From IMG/VR virus record IMGVR_UViG_3300046513_000343, positions 1-64,000 of that record: 64,000 nt of DNA. One strand, 5' to 3'. This DNA is from a virus. Numbering within the stretch: the first letter of the stretch is position 1; every line of letters starts with the position of its first letter. The notes under the pieces are model-generated. The model was not told the DNA's origin. It did no database searches and worked only from the letters and a program-made list of their open reading frames with translations. The translations under genes and the position numbers were made by a program. Shown here one piece after another: positions 49,550-57,161 of this stretch.

Positions 49550-49625
49550 GCCAGTGTCAGCGCCTCCTGACGGGGCGCTGACGCGGGAGCTGTCCCGATG
49601 CCACTCACCCACCAAGGAACCGCAC
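49550..49625 (+). repeat. Leader repeat copy 2
   Basis: Same elements as at 48699: GCCAGTGTCAGCGCC, hairpin AGCGCC (49559-49564)/GGCGCT (49574-49579), TCCCGAT and ACCCACCAAGGA. The loop sequence differs (TCCTGACG), with the stem retained, which suggests selection on structure. Confidence 0.7.
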
Positions 49626-50066
49626 ATGAACCAGACTGACGACAAACCGGCGCTGTACGCGCTCACCCCGCAGCAGCACGCCACCGTGCTGATCGCGCTC
49701 GGCCACTATCAAGGCATGGTCGCCTCCATGGCACTGGCCAATACGCCCGACAAGCGCCCGGTCAACACCGCCCATGGCAGCGTGGTGCCGTTGTTCGCCC
49801 CGACCAGCGTCAACGACTTGTATGCTTCGCTGAACCATACCGGCCTCGATTTCAGCGCCGTGGTGCCGCTGTTCGGCGAGGACGAGAGCGACCCCTACGT
49901 CGCCGCCGCGCTCGGCCATGCGAGCGAAGGTGAACTGGAGGTCGATGTCCCCGCCGTGGTCTCGCGTGGCGACGATCCGGGGGCCTATGTCATGGCCTGG
50001 ATTTGGATCACTGACGAGGAAGCCGGGGTATCACCCGCCGATGTCACCAATGACCAAGGAGCTTGA
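49626..50066 (+). CDS. Hypothetical protein
   Basis: 146 residues: MNQTDDKPALYALTPQQHAT, acidic, with MAWIWITDEEAGVSPADVT at the C-terminus. Preceded by the second leader repeat and AAGGAA. No family recognised; small accessory protein of the plus-strand operon. Confidence 0.75.
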   Translation: MNQTDDKPALYALTPQQHATVLIALGHYQGMVASMALANTPDKRPVNTAHGSVVPLFAPTSVNDLYASLNHTGLDFSAVVPLFGEDESDPYVAAALGHASEGELEVDVPAVVSRGDDPGAYVMAWIWITDEEAGVSPADVTNDQGA

Positions 50067-50068
50067 CC

Positions 50069-50581
50069 ATGAACCTGATCCTATCGAACGGCTACCCGTT
50101 CCCCTACCCTGACGGCCTGAGCGAGGCGCAGCAGCAAGAAATCTCGCAGGCCGCGCCGTCGTACCGGCTGGTCGTTGCTGGCGTGACGCACTTTGAACAG
50201 AAGTACACCACCACCGTGCAATTCCGTGACACCGACACCTACCACACCGCGCTGGCCGTCACTGGCTGGGAACCATGGTCCCCGCTGGTCTTGGAAGCGC
50301 CCACCAGTGCCGCCGATGGCTACGACTACCCGGCCATCATCGTTGGCAACGTCGCCTACTGCGGCTACCAACTGGTAGAACACAAGGAGCCGGTGCTGCC
50401 AGCGGCCAACCCGCTCGACACGCCAGAGACGCGCAAGGTCATCGCCGACGCCCTGCGCGATGGTGTCGCCGCCGATATCTGGTACGACGCCGGCCACTAC
50501 GGCGACAACGCAAAGGCCACGCAGATCGAGGAAACACAGAACGCAATGGATAACGCCGCGCAACTGCTGGACCCAAGCTGA
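50069..50581 (+). CDS. Hypothetical protein
   Basis: 170 residues: MNLILSNGYPFPYPDGLSEA, then SYRLVVAGVTHFEQKYTTTV. AAGGAG 8 bases before ATG; the preceding stop is 2 bases upstream. Acidic and aromatic, probably alpha/beta. Unknown. Confidence 0.75.
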   Translation: MNLILSNGYPFPYPDGLSEAQQQEISQAAPSYRLVVAGVTHFEQKYTTTVQFRDTDTYHTALAVTGWEPWSPLVLEAPTSAADGYDYPAIIVGNVAYCGYQLVEHKEPVLPAANPLDTPETRKVIADALRDGVAADIWYDAGHYGDNAKATQIEETQNAMDNAAQLLDPS

Positions 50582-50606
50582 CCCAACCACCACAAGGAGC
50601 AACACC

Positions 50607-51371
50607 ATGGAACAGAAACCCACCACGCTGCTGGAAGGACTCAGGCGCGACAACATGTACCAACTTGGGGAACCCGCCGCCGCGCCAGCCACTCAGCAAA
50701 ACGAATACGCTTTCGATGTCGTCCTGGCCGCTGCGCTGCGCGTCAAGGCCAGCGACGAGGCTGACGCACGCCTCCAGCTGAAAGGGGCACTGCACTGCGC
50801 AGATACCAACTTCGGCGCATGGCGCAGCGGCGATCCGATCATAGGCGAAGTTAGCCTGCGCGGCACGCCGAGCCTGTACGAGGTCAATGGCGAGACGATC
50901 GAACACCCTGCCCCGGCCCCGTCAGCCACCGTGTATGAATGCCCCGACTGCGACTGGACCGGCACCCGCGACGAAATGAATGGCCTGTGCCACCTGCACC
51001 ACATCGACGAGCATATCAGTGTCGGGGAGCTGGTCCCGGCTGGAGTCTGCCCCGATCCCGACTGCCGCGCCATGATCGAGGCCAACAACGCCGACGTGGC
51101 CGACTATGTGGTCGAGAACGTCGCCACCATCATGCGTGCGCGCGGCTGGACCGTGATCGAGCCTCCCGCCCCACACGCCGATGTCGAGAAGGCCGACGGC
51201 GTGCTGGTCGCCATCGCTGACCTTCCCCGCGACACGGTAATCGACCTGCTCGACGAGATCGACGGTGTTGGCTGCCGCGACGAAGACGACGAAGACGACC
51301 TGAAAGCGGAGCTTAAAGCGCACTACCTCGCCAACCGCATCGACGGTCAGGAGATTATCGACCGCTCGTAG
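50607..51371 (+). CDS. Hypothetical protein with possible zinc-binding Cys/His cluster
   Basis: 254 residues: MEQKPTTLLEGLRRDNMYQL. YECPDCDWTGTRDEMNGLCH-type region (about 112-135, two Cys, then CHLHH) resembles a C2H2-type finger, and a further CPDPDC follows near 152. Residues about 215-240 are acidic. AAGGAG before ATG. Role unknown. Confidence 0.75.
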   Translation: MEQKPTTLLEGLRRDNMYQLGEPAAAPATQQNEYAFDVVLAAALRVKASDEADARLQLKGALHCADTNFGAWRSGDPIIGEVSLRGTPSLYEVNGETIEHPAPAPSATVYECPDCDWTGTRDEMNGLCHLHHIDEHISVGELVPAGVCPDPDCRAMIEANNADVADYVVENVATIMRARGWTVIEPPAPHADVEKADGVLVAIADLPRDTVIDLLDEIDGVGCRDEDDEDDLKAELKAHYLANRIDGQEIIDRS

Positions 51372-51478
51372 CGCCTACTGACGACAAGCCGACAGGACCC
51401 CGGCGCAACGGCGGCGCATGCCGGGGATGGCTTACAATCCCGCGCTTGCACAGAGCGCAACAGAATCAAGGAACCACC
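51372..51478 (+). promoter_or_regulatory. Gap with hairpin and TACAAT -10-like box
   Basis: CCCCGGCG ... CGCATGCCGGGG can fold into a GC-rich hairpin just upstream of TACAAT, which lies 41 bases before the next ATG. A possible internal terminator and promoter; -35 not obvious. Confidence 0.35.
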
Positions 51479-51667
51479 ATGAGCGGACGCACATCAGCAG
51501 AAACGGTGCAGGCGATGCAACTCGTGCGCACCGGGATGACCGGCTACGCGGCGGCCAAGCGGGTCGGCATCGCCTTATCCACCCTTTACCGTTCGGCCTT
51601 GTGGAAACAGTACCAGGCCGAACTCGCAGCCCAACCAAAACAGGAGAACCAGCATGCAAATTCATAA
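51479..51667 (+). CDS. Small helix-turn-helix protein
   Basis: 62 residues: MSGRTSAETVQAMQLVRTGM then TGYAAAKRVGIALSTLYRSA, a clear HTH unit of the resolvase/AraC-small type. Likely a DNA-binding regulator of the plus-strand operon or of the divergent region. CAAGGAA stands before ATG. Confidence 0.75.
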   Translation: MSGRTSAETVQAMQLVRTGMTGYAAAKRVGIALSTLYRSALWKQYQAELAAQPKQENQHANS

Positions 51668-51875
51668 CCCGCCCGGCGACCCGGCCAAACGCTGGGTGTA
51701 TTACGTCGTCGTCAAGAACCACCCGCAAAACATCTATGCGCGCTTCTTGCTGACCGCAACCGCTCTCGCGCACGCGGAAGCGGCGGTGCTGGAAAGTGTG
51801 GGGCCAGCATGGACCGCGTGCCACGCTCGAATGGTGTGCAGCACGACCGATAGCCCTTTTTTCAATGAGCTTTAG
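51654..51875 (+). CDS. Small hypothetical protein
   Basis: 73 residues: MQIHNPPGDPAKRWVYYVVV; CAGGAGA precedes its ATG, which lies within the HTH gene's last codons, so the two are coupled. Two C-terminal Cys. Unknown. Confidence 0.7.
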   Translation: MQIHNPPGDPAKRWVYYVVVKNHPQNIYARFLLTATALAHAEAAVLESVGPAWTACHARMVCSTTDSPFFNEL

Positions 51876-51885
51876 GAGAACCAGC

Positions 51886-52635
51886 ATGACCAAGCGTAAG
51901 ACCCCGCAGGAAAACATCTGTCCTGGCCTGAGCGCCGAGGATGCCGCCACCATCCGCAACGCGCCCGAAGGCACCACCTACATTACCCTGTGGCGCAACA
52001 AGTACCTCGCCATCGACGCGGCCAGCTTCGACGAGTTCCGCACGGCGCTGGCCGATGCCGTTGCCCTGCTCGACCGCTGGAAGGCGCTTGGCATCGAGCT
52101 GCAAGACGACGGCGTGCCAGATGACTACGCCACGTTCTACACTACATCGAAGCAGATCGCGCTGGCCGAGGGCTTCATGCCCGAACCGGAGTGCGAGGAC
52201 GATGACGAAGAAGGCCCGGCCAATGCCTCCGATATTGCCGAGATCGGCCCGCTGGCACTTGGCGCGGGCTGCACCTGGACCATGACACGCGATAACCTGC
52301 CCGCCTCGCCCGCCGCGCTGATCACCGAGCTGGCGAAACGGGAAGCCGAACTGGTCGCCGACGATCCGAGCTACGAGCCGTTCGACGCCCAGCGACTGGC
52401 GGCGTCGTCCGGCCTGTGCGGCCTGTACGTGCGCTTCGACCAGTGGTTCAAGGGCAAGGAACCTGTCAAGAAGATCGGCGACTTCGCGCACGACCTGACG
52501 TTCGCCGAAATCCTGTTTGAACTGCACAAGTCGGTCCTCAAGGACAAGCTGGGCGATCATATCTACTTCGAGGGCCTGATCCGCGTCCATGGCCAGTCCG
52601 AAATACCGCTGTTCGACGTGTTCATGGGGAGCTGA
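51886..52635 (+). CDS. Hypothetical protein
   Basis: 249 residues: MTKRKTPQENICPGLSAEDA. Acidic stretch ECEDDDEEGPANAS at about 103-116, folded C-terminal region with FDQWFKGKEPVKKIGDFAHD and ILFELHKSVLKDKLGDHIYF. TAGGAGA precedes ATG. No known family. Confidence 0.75.
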   Translation: MTKRKTPQENICPGLSAEDAATIRNAPEGTTYITLWRNKYLAIDAASFDEFRTALADAVALLDRWKALGIELQDDGVPDDYATFYTTSKQIALAEGFMPEPECEDDDEEGPANASDIAEIGPLALGAGCTWTMTRDNLPASPAALITELAKREAELVADDPSYEPFDAQRLAASSGLCGLYVRFDQWFKGKEPVKKIGDFAHDLTFAEILFELHKSVLKDKLGDHIYFEGLIRVHGQSEIPLFDVFMGS

Positions 52636-52637
52636 CC

Positions 52638-53078
52638 ATGCGCAAACTTGAAACCCCCGAACAGATCATCGCCCGCGTCGGCTGGATGGTGCAGCTGGTC
52701 GGTGCCAGTGATCACGCGCCCAGCTTCGCCTACACCATCGGCCTGACCGACCGGCACCTGCCCGAACTGATCACCTTTTCCCTGCCCTTCGAGGTCGCAG
52801 GCTTCGCGCTGAACACGCTGGCCCAGCGCATGAGCGACGGCGAAGTCCTGCCCGGCCATACCCGCCTGCAGGACGTGCTGGCCGCCGACGTGCAGCTGGT
52901 GCAGGCCGAGCGCAGCTTGGCCGACCAGTTCATGTTCCAGGCGCTGTACCGCAACCCCAACTACCGCGCGCTGCAGGTGGTCTGGCCCGACCCGCAGAGC
53001 GGGGCCTTCCCTTGGGAGGACGGCTACCAGGAGCGCTATCGGAGCGCGCAGCCGCTGCTGCTGCCGACGTTGCAGTAA
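52638..53078 (+). CDS. DUF4262-type protein
   Basis: 146 residues: VGWMVQLVGASDHAPSFAYT then IGLTDRHLPELITFSLPFEV. This is the DUF4262 signature of many bacterial and phage proteins. FPWEDGYQERYRSAQPLL ends it. Immediately follows the upstream stop (2 bases). Biochemical role unknown. Confidence 0.8.
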   Translation: MRKLETPEQIIARVGWMVQLVGASDHAPSFAYTIGLTDRHLPELITFSLPFEVAGFALNTLAQRMSDGEVLPGHTRLQDVLAADVQLVQAERSLADQFMFQALYRNPNYRALQVVWPDPQSGAFPWEDGYQERYRSAQPLLLPTLQ

Positions 53079-53101
53079 CCAACCACCACCAGGAGACCAC
53101 C

Positions 53102-53617
53102 ATGCAGCAATTCCAGCGGCACATCATCTACGCCGAGGCCGAGGCCGCGTGCGCCCGCGCTGGCCACCAATTCGACGCCAGCAAATACAACGAGAGCAAC
53201 GGTGTCGACCACCTGTGCATCATCGGCACATTCGGCGACAAGCACGCCAGCATCCTGTATGCCCCTTGGAACGGCAAATTCTTCGGTGACACCACCGACG
53301 GCATCCACTTCAATTCGGACAACACCGAACATGACGGCCAGCCATGGTTTGACGCCATGCTGAACTTCTTCTACGTCCCGCACACGCAGGACCAGCAGCT
53401 CGCCAGCGCCGCGCCCGCCCCAAGACCGCTGGACGAGGCCGAACAGGAAGTGGTGCGCAAGGGCCTCGTCGCCGCGGTCGAGGCGGTGCAAGTGCTGCAT
53501 CCCGACTTCGACGCCGACACGCAGCCTGGGGTAGAGCTGCTGGACGCGCTGATTCGTTTCACCGTTGCTTGCCGCGATCCGGCTGCAAACGGACCGGCAA
53601 AGCCTAACAGAGCATAG
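53102..53617 (+). CDS. Hypothetical protein, last gene of the plus operon
   Basis: 171 residues: MQQFQRHIIYAEAEAACARA, then FGDKHASILYAPWNGKFFGD. AGGAGA 6-7 bases upstream. Its stop codon lies inside the strong terminator hairpin. C-terminal helix LDEAEQEVVRKGLVAAVEAV. Unknown function. Confidence 0.75.
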   Translation: MQQFQRHIIYAEAEAACARAGHQFDASKYNESNGVDHLCIIGTFGDKHASILYAPWNGKFFGDTTDGIHFNSDNTEHDGQPWFDAMLNFFYVPHTQDQQLASAAPAPRPLDEAEQEVVRKGLVAAVEAVQVLHPDFDADTQPGVELLDALIRFTVACRDPAANGPAKPNRA

Positions 53618-53653
53618 GCTTTGCCGGTCCCGCACCGCCCTCCGGGGCGGTGC
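53591..53653. terminator. Bidirectional double-hairpin terminator
   Basis: Perfect 16-bp stem GGACCGGCAAAGCCTA (53591-53606)/TAGGCTTTGCCGGTCC (53615-53630), then a 9-bp stem GCACCGCCC (53632-53640)/GGGCGGTGC (53645-53653) with loop TCCG. It separates the convergent plus and minus operons. No T-tract is present, so its strength rests on the stems. Confidence 0.65.
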
Positions 53654-53661
53654 AATGAATG

Positions 53662-53988
53662 TCAACTTCCACGCACGCGCGCGACACAATCGACGGTCCA
53701 CTTGCCCAACAAGCCCGTCCCCGCATCCACCACGATTTCTGCTGAATAGCGCCCATTGGGCTGCAGGTCCAGGCTGGCCAGCAGCAGCGTGCGGTACACG
53801 CCCTTGCTGTTGGCCACGTAGGGCATCGGCTTAGGCCAGGTGTCGCCTGTGGTCTCCGCGCCATCTGAATTGAACAGCGTCACCTGCACCGTGGCCGAAT
53901 TAAGGAAGTCGCCCGTCAGTTCCTCCCGGACATGGCACACTTCCAAAACGTTGTCGTTGTCGATATACAGTACGGTGATTGTGCTCAT
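53662..53988 (-). CDS. Small structural-type protein, Ig-like
   Basis: 108 residues: MSTITVLYIDNDNVLEVCHV, then LASLDLQPNGRYSAEIVVDA and WTVDCVARVRG. All-beta, resembles small Ig-like domains near phage tail fibres. The ATG overlaps the preceding stop. Last gene of the minus-strand fibre operon. Confidence 0.7.
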   Translation of the reverse strand: MSTITVLYIDNDNVLEVCHVREELTGDFLNSATVQVTLFNSDGAETTGDTWPKPMPYVANSKGVYRTLLLASLDLQPNGRYSAEIVVDAGTGLLGKWTVDCVARVRGS

Positions 53989-56150
53989 TGTGCGGGCCTC
54001 AAGATGGTGTAAGCAGCCAGTGCTGGAGCGAAGCGACTATGGGCCTGCACCGATGCCGCCACCCCGACATAGCCATTGACTGCCTGGCGCACCCTGATCC
54101 GGCCCACGTCGATGACACCATCCGGCTGCACATATTCGGCGAGGTCGCCACTGACCGACTGCCCGGCCTGGCCGGTGCCGACCACGGCATCCACGCCGAC
54201 GACGATATAGCCTTGCGTGCGCTGCGCCTGTGCCGTGGCCGCGATGCTATCGACCGCCACGGCGGCGCTGACGATCACCGTCTGGCCCTGCCAAGTGGCC
54301 AGCGTGCACACCGCCGACAGCTCGCCGCTGGCCTGCACGCTTTGGCGCGCCTGGAAGGTCTGCACGCCCTCACTGTCGCTGATCGCAAACAGGTCGCCGC
54401 GTGTGGTTTGCCCCTGACTGGTGCTGGCCTGGCTGTCACTACCGAGCTGGGCGCTGGCCGCCACCTGCTGGGCCTGCGCGGTGCCGCCACTGGCATCCAC
54501 CGACAACGCAGCATCCGCGCTGACCGATTGAGCCTGACTGGTATTCACCTGGGCGCTAAATTCCTCCTGGCCCTGCGCCTGCACGCTCTGTCCTTGCGCG
54601 GTGTCGACCAGCGCCGCCGCGGCCACCTCGCCGCTGGCCAATACGGTTTGGCCTTGGCTGGTGGCCGCGCTGCTGTCGAGCACCTGCGCCGAGCTGGCCA
54701 GCGTAGTCTGCGCCTGACTGGTTCCTGCTATCGCGTCCACCGCAACCTGACCATCCGTGCTGACACTCTGCGCCTGGGCCGTGGCGCTCACGGCATCCAC
54801 GCCGACCGCGCCGCTGGCGGCCGCGCTTTGCGCCTGCGCCGTGGCCGCGCCGACCGCAATTTCGTCTGCCAGCGTACCGGCGATGGTCTGGCCCTGGCTG
54901 GTGGCGCAGGCGGCGTCCGTGCTAAGTGCAAGCGTGACGACCACCGACTGCGCCTGGCTGCTATTGGCGCTGGCATCAACGGCGCTGGCCGCTGTGGCGA
55001 GGCTCGACTGCGCCTGACTGGTGGCCGCGATAACGTCCAGCGACAGCGCCACGTTGGCCGACACCGATTGCGCCTGGCTGGTGGCGACCACGGCGTCGTT
55101 CGCCGAGGCCATGCTGACCGTCGTGCTTTGCGCCTGACTGCTGCTGCTGCTGACGTCCACGCCCACAGTGCCGCTCGCCGATACCGTTTGCGCTTGCGCC
55201 GTGGCGCTCGCGGTCAACGCTGTTTCCACCAGCACGGCAACGCTCTGCCCCTGGCTGGTGGCGATGCTGGCCAGCGCCTCCAGTTCGGCACTGGCCGCCG
55301 TCGTTTGCGCCTGGCTGCTGCTGCTGGTCGCATCGACACCGACCGCGCCGCTGGCCGACACCGCTTGCGCCTGCGCCGTGGCGGACACCAGATCGCTGAG
55401 CAAGTCCAGCGTCCCCACCACCGACTGCCCTTGACTGGTGGCGCTCGTGGCGTCCACGCCCAGCGCCGCGCTGGCGGCAACCGTCTGCGCCTGGCTGGTA
55501 TTGCCGCTGGCATCGACTCCCAGCGCCGCCGAAACGACAACTGACTGCGCCTGGCTGGTGGCGATGCTGGCGTCCACGGCCAGCGCCGCGTTCGCTGCAA
55601 CACTTTGCGCCTGGCTGGTGGCCACCGTGGCAGTGGCGGACAGCGCCGCCGTGCCCGTCACACTTTGCGCCTGGGCGGTAGCGGCAAGCGCATCGACGCT
55701 GACCAAAGCCGTGCCGCTCGTGGTCTGCGCCTGACTGGTTGCGCTGCTGACGCTCACGCTTAGCGATCCTGTCGCGGCCACCGACTGCGCTTGATAGGTC
55801 GCCACGCTGGCGTCTGCCGCCAGTGTGCCGCTGGCCGTGACGCTCTGTCCCTGGCTGGTCGCCACCGTGCCATCCGTCACAATAGGGACTGCAACGGCAA
55901 GGAACGGCTGGCCTTTGAAACTGATGTCGAGCGTGGTCGTTGTGATGCCACCCTTGGCCGCCACCTGCGCAAAAGGCTCGCCGCCAAACGCCAGGTCAAG
56001 ACCAGCCAGTTCCGCCACGCTCTTGAGCGTGCGCGTGCATGCGACAACGGATTGCGACGCCTGGCCGGTGGCCACGGTGCAGTCGATACCGCTTACACCG
56101 ACTTGGCCGCCAAGTGGCGCAGAGGATATGGGTGCAAGACCGAGCGCCAT
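53985..56150 (-). CDS. Repeat-rich structural protein (20-residue QAQ repeats)
   Basis: 721 residues. After about 80 residues (KGQPFLAVAVPIV), about 29 units of 20 residues follow, pattern xATSQAQSVxxSxALxVDAx, nearly to the C-terminus. The last 70 residues (GYVGVAASVQAHSRFAPALA) form a cap. Composition is Ala/Ser/Gln/Val; a regular beta-solenoid fibre shaft is likely. Overlaps its neighbour by ATGA. Adjacent to fibre genes, so I infer a tail-fibre or adhesion shaft. Confidence 0.8.
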   Translation of the reverse strand: MALGLAPISSAPLGGQVGVSGIDCTVATGQASQSVVACTRTLKSVAELAGLDLAFGGEPFAQVAAKGGITTTTLDISFKGQPFLAVAVPIVTDGTVATSQGQSVTASGTLAADASVATYQAQSVAATGSLSVSVSSATSQAQTTSGTALVSVDALAATAQAQSVTGTAALSATATVATSQAQSVAANAALAVDASIATSQAQSVVVSAALGVDASGNTSQAQTVAASAALGVDATSATSQGQSVVGTLDLLSDLVSATAQAQAVSASGAVGVDATSSSSQAQTTAASAELEALASIATSQGQSVAVLVETALTASATAQAQTVSASGTVGVDVSSSSSQAQSTTVSMASANDAVVATSQAQSVSANVALSLDVIAATSQAQSSLATAASAVDASANSSQAQSVVVTLALSTDAACATSQGQTIAGTLADEIAVGAATAQAQSAAASGAVGVDAVSATAQAQSVSTDGQVAVDAIAGTSQAQTTLASSAQVLDSSAATSQGQTVLASGEVAAAALVDTAQGQSVQAQGQEEFSAQVNTSQAQSVSADAALSVDASGGTAQAQQVAASAQLGSDSQASTSQGQTTRGDLFAISDSEGVQTFQARQSVQASGELSAVCTLATWQGQTVIVSAAVAVDSIAATAQAQRTQGYIVVGVDAVVGTGQAGQSVSGDLAEYVQPDGVIDVGRIRVRQAVNGYVGVAASVQAHSRFAPALAAYTILRPAQ
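54240..55860 (-). repeat. Tandem 60-bp coding repeats (about 27 copies)
   Basis: The period is exactly 60 bp for long stretches. Each unit contains the coding word for SQAQ or AQAQ. Copies are diverged but retain reading frame. No uniform spacers, hence not CRISPR. Confidence 0.85.
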
Positions 56151-56159
56151 ACGCTACCG

Positions 56160-57140
56160 CTATGCCCCCCAAGCGCTGTAGCCGCTTGGTACGGATTGCG
56201 CGAAATCGGCGGCCAACAAACGCATCACCTGCGCGCCGGTTACACCAGCATTCATCCCTGGCCAGAGTAGACGGTTTGACGCGCCACCGAGCGCCCATGA
56301 CAGGTCGATACCACCTACCCCGGTTGCTGGGTCATTGGAGCCGCTGTTATTCCAATTGCCGCCGTTGGTGCGGAACCATATTAGTAGGGCATCCAGGTCT
56401 GCGGCGATGCACAGGTTATTGGTAGCGGCCCAGGTCTGGATGGTGGCGACGGTAAGGATATTTGGCGTACTGGTAAATTTGTTTACTGCCTTGACAGCAC
56501 CTGAGCTATCCCATCCGATCTGTCCGATGTACCAAGCTCCGAAATTACCACCGTCACCCTGCTTCTGGTGCCCGGCCCCGCCTGCCAGCCCGACAGCGGT
56601 GAAACTGGTCGAACTGGGTACGATTTCAAAATACCGCTTGCCGGTGTAGCGGGCTGGGCAGCCGAACATATGGTTGTAGGGACTGCTGGACGCAGGGGTT
56701 GCCGTTTTGTTGCTGTTCGATAACGTGACCGCCGAAGTGAGGCCGACGAACGCGGGATCAAAGCCGGGGTTAGCCGGTACTGTCAAAAAAGCCCCACCTG
56801 CCGCCAGGTTCATCGCTGCGATCTGCGACGCCGCCAGGTCGAGCCATACCTGTTTGGTGCCTGCCGCAAAGCTGACCGCCGCGCCGGCATTGCTGGACGA
56901 CAGCACCGTGCTGCGCGTCAGGGTGTTGGAGGCTGAATATGTACCCATCCCCACTTCCCAATCGCCGCTCGGCACACCGGCGCTGTCCACCGCCTGAATC
57001 GTGTAATAGCAGGTATCGCTGGGACTGGTGCAGACCGCCGAGAAGGCGCGAAAGCCGGTATAGGCGCCCGCCAGCGTGATGGCGCCGGTGCCAGTGGTCG
57101 TAGTACTCTCCTTGACGCGATCTGCAATGATAAGACCCAT
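56160..57140 (-). CDS. Tail-fibre-type protein with SPRY-like domain
   Basis: 326 residues: MGLIIADRVKESTTTTGTGA, a start typical for phage tail proteins that carry a short trimerising neck. C-terminal half (about 165-300: RYFEIVPSSTSFTAVGLAGG, then ADLDALLIWFRTNGGNW) resembles a B30.2/SPRY fold, a protein or glycan-binding domain. AGGGAG precedes the ATG. Could be a receptor-binding part. Confidence 0.7.
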   Translation of the reverse strand: MGLIIADRVKESTTTTGTGAITLAGAYTGFRAFSAVCTSPSDTCYYTIQAVDSAGVPSGDWEVGMGTYSASNTLTRSTVLSSSNAGAAVSFAAGTKQVWLDLAASQIAAMNLAAGGAFLTVPANPGFDPAFVGLTSAVTLSNSNKTATPASSSPYNHMFGCPARYTGKRYFEIVPSSTSFTAVGLAGGAGHQKQGDGGNFGAWYIGQIGWDSSGAVKAVNKFTSTPNILTVATIQTWAATNNLCIAADLDALLIWFRTNGGNWNNSGSNDPATGVGGIDLSWALGGASNRLLWPGMNAGVTGAQVMRLLAADFAQSVPSGYSAWGA

Positions 57141-57161
57141 GTCCGCTCCCTATGCGACCGT

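Noticed and set aside
54240-55860. 60-bp periodic repeats as CRISPR
   Set aside because: The period is coding, there are no unique spacers, and reading frame is kept throughout.
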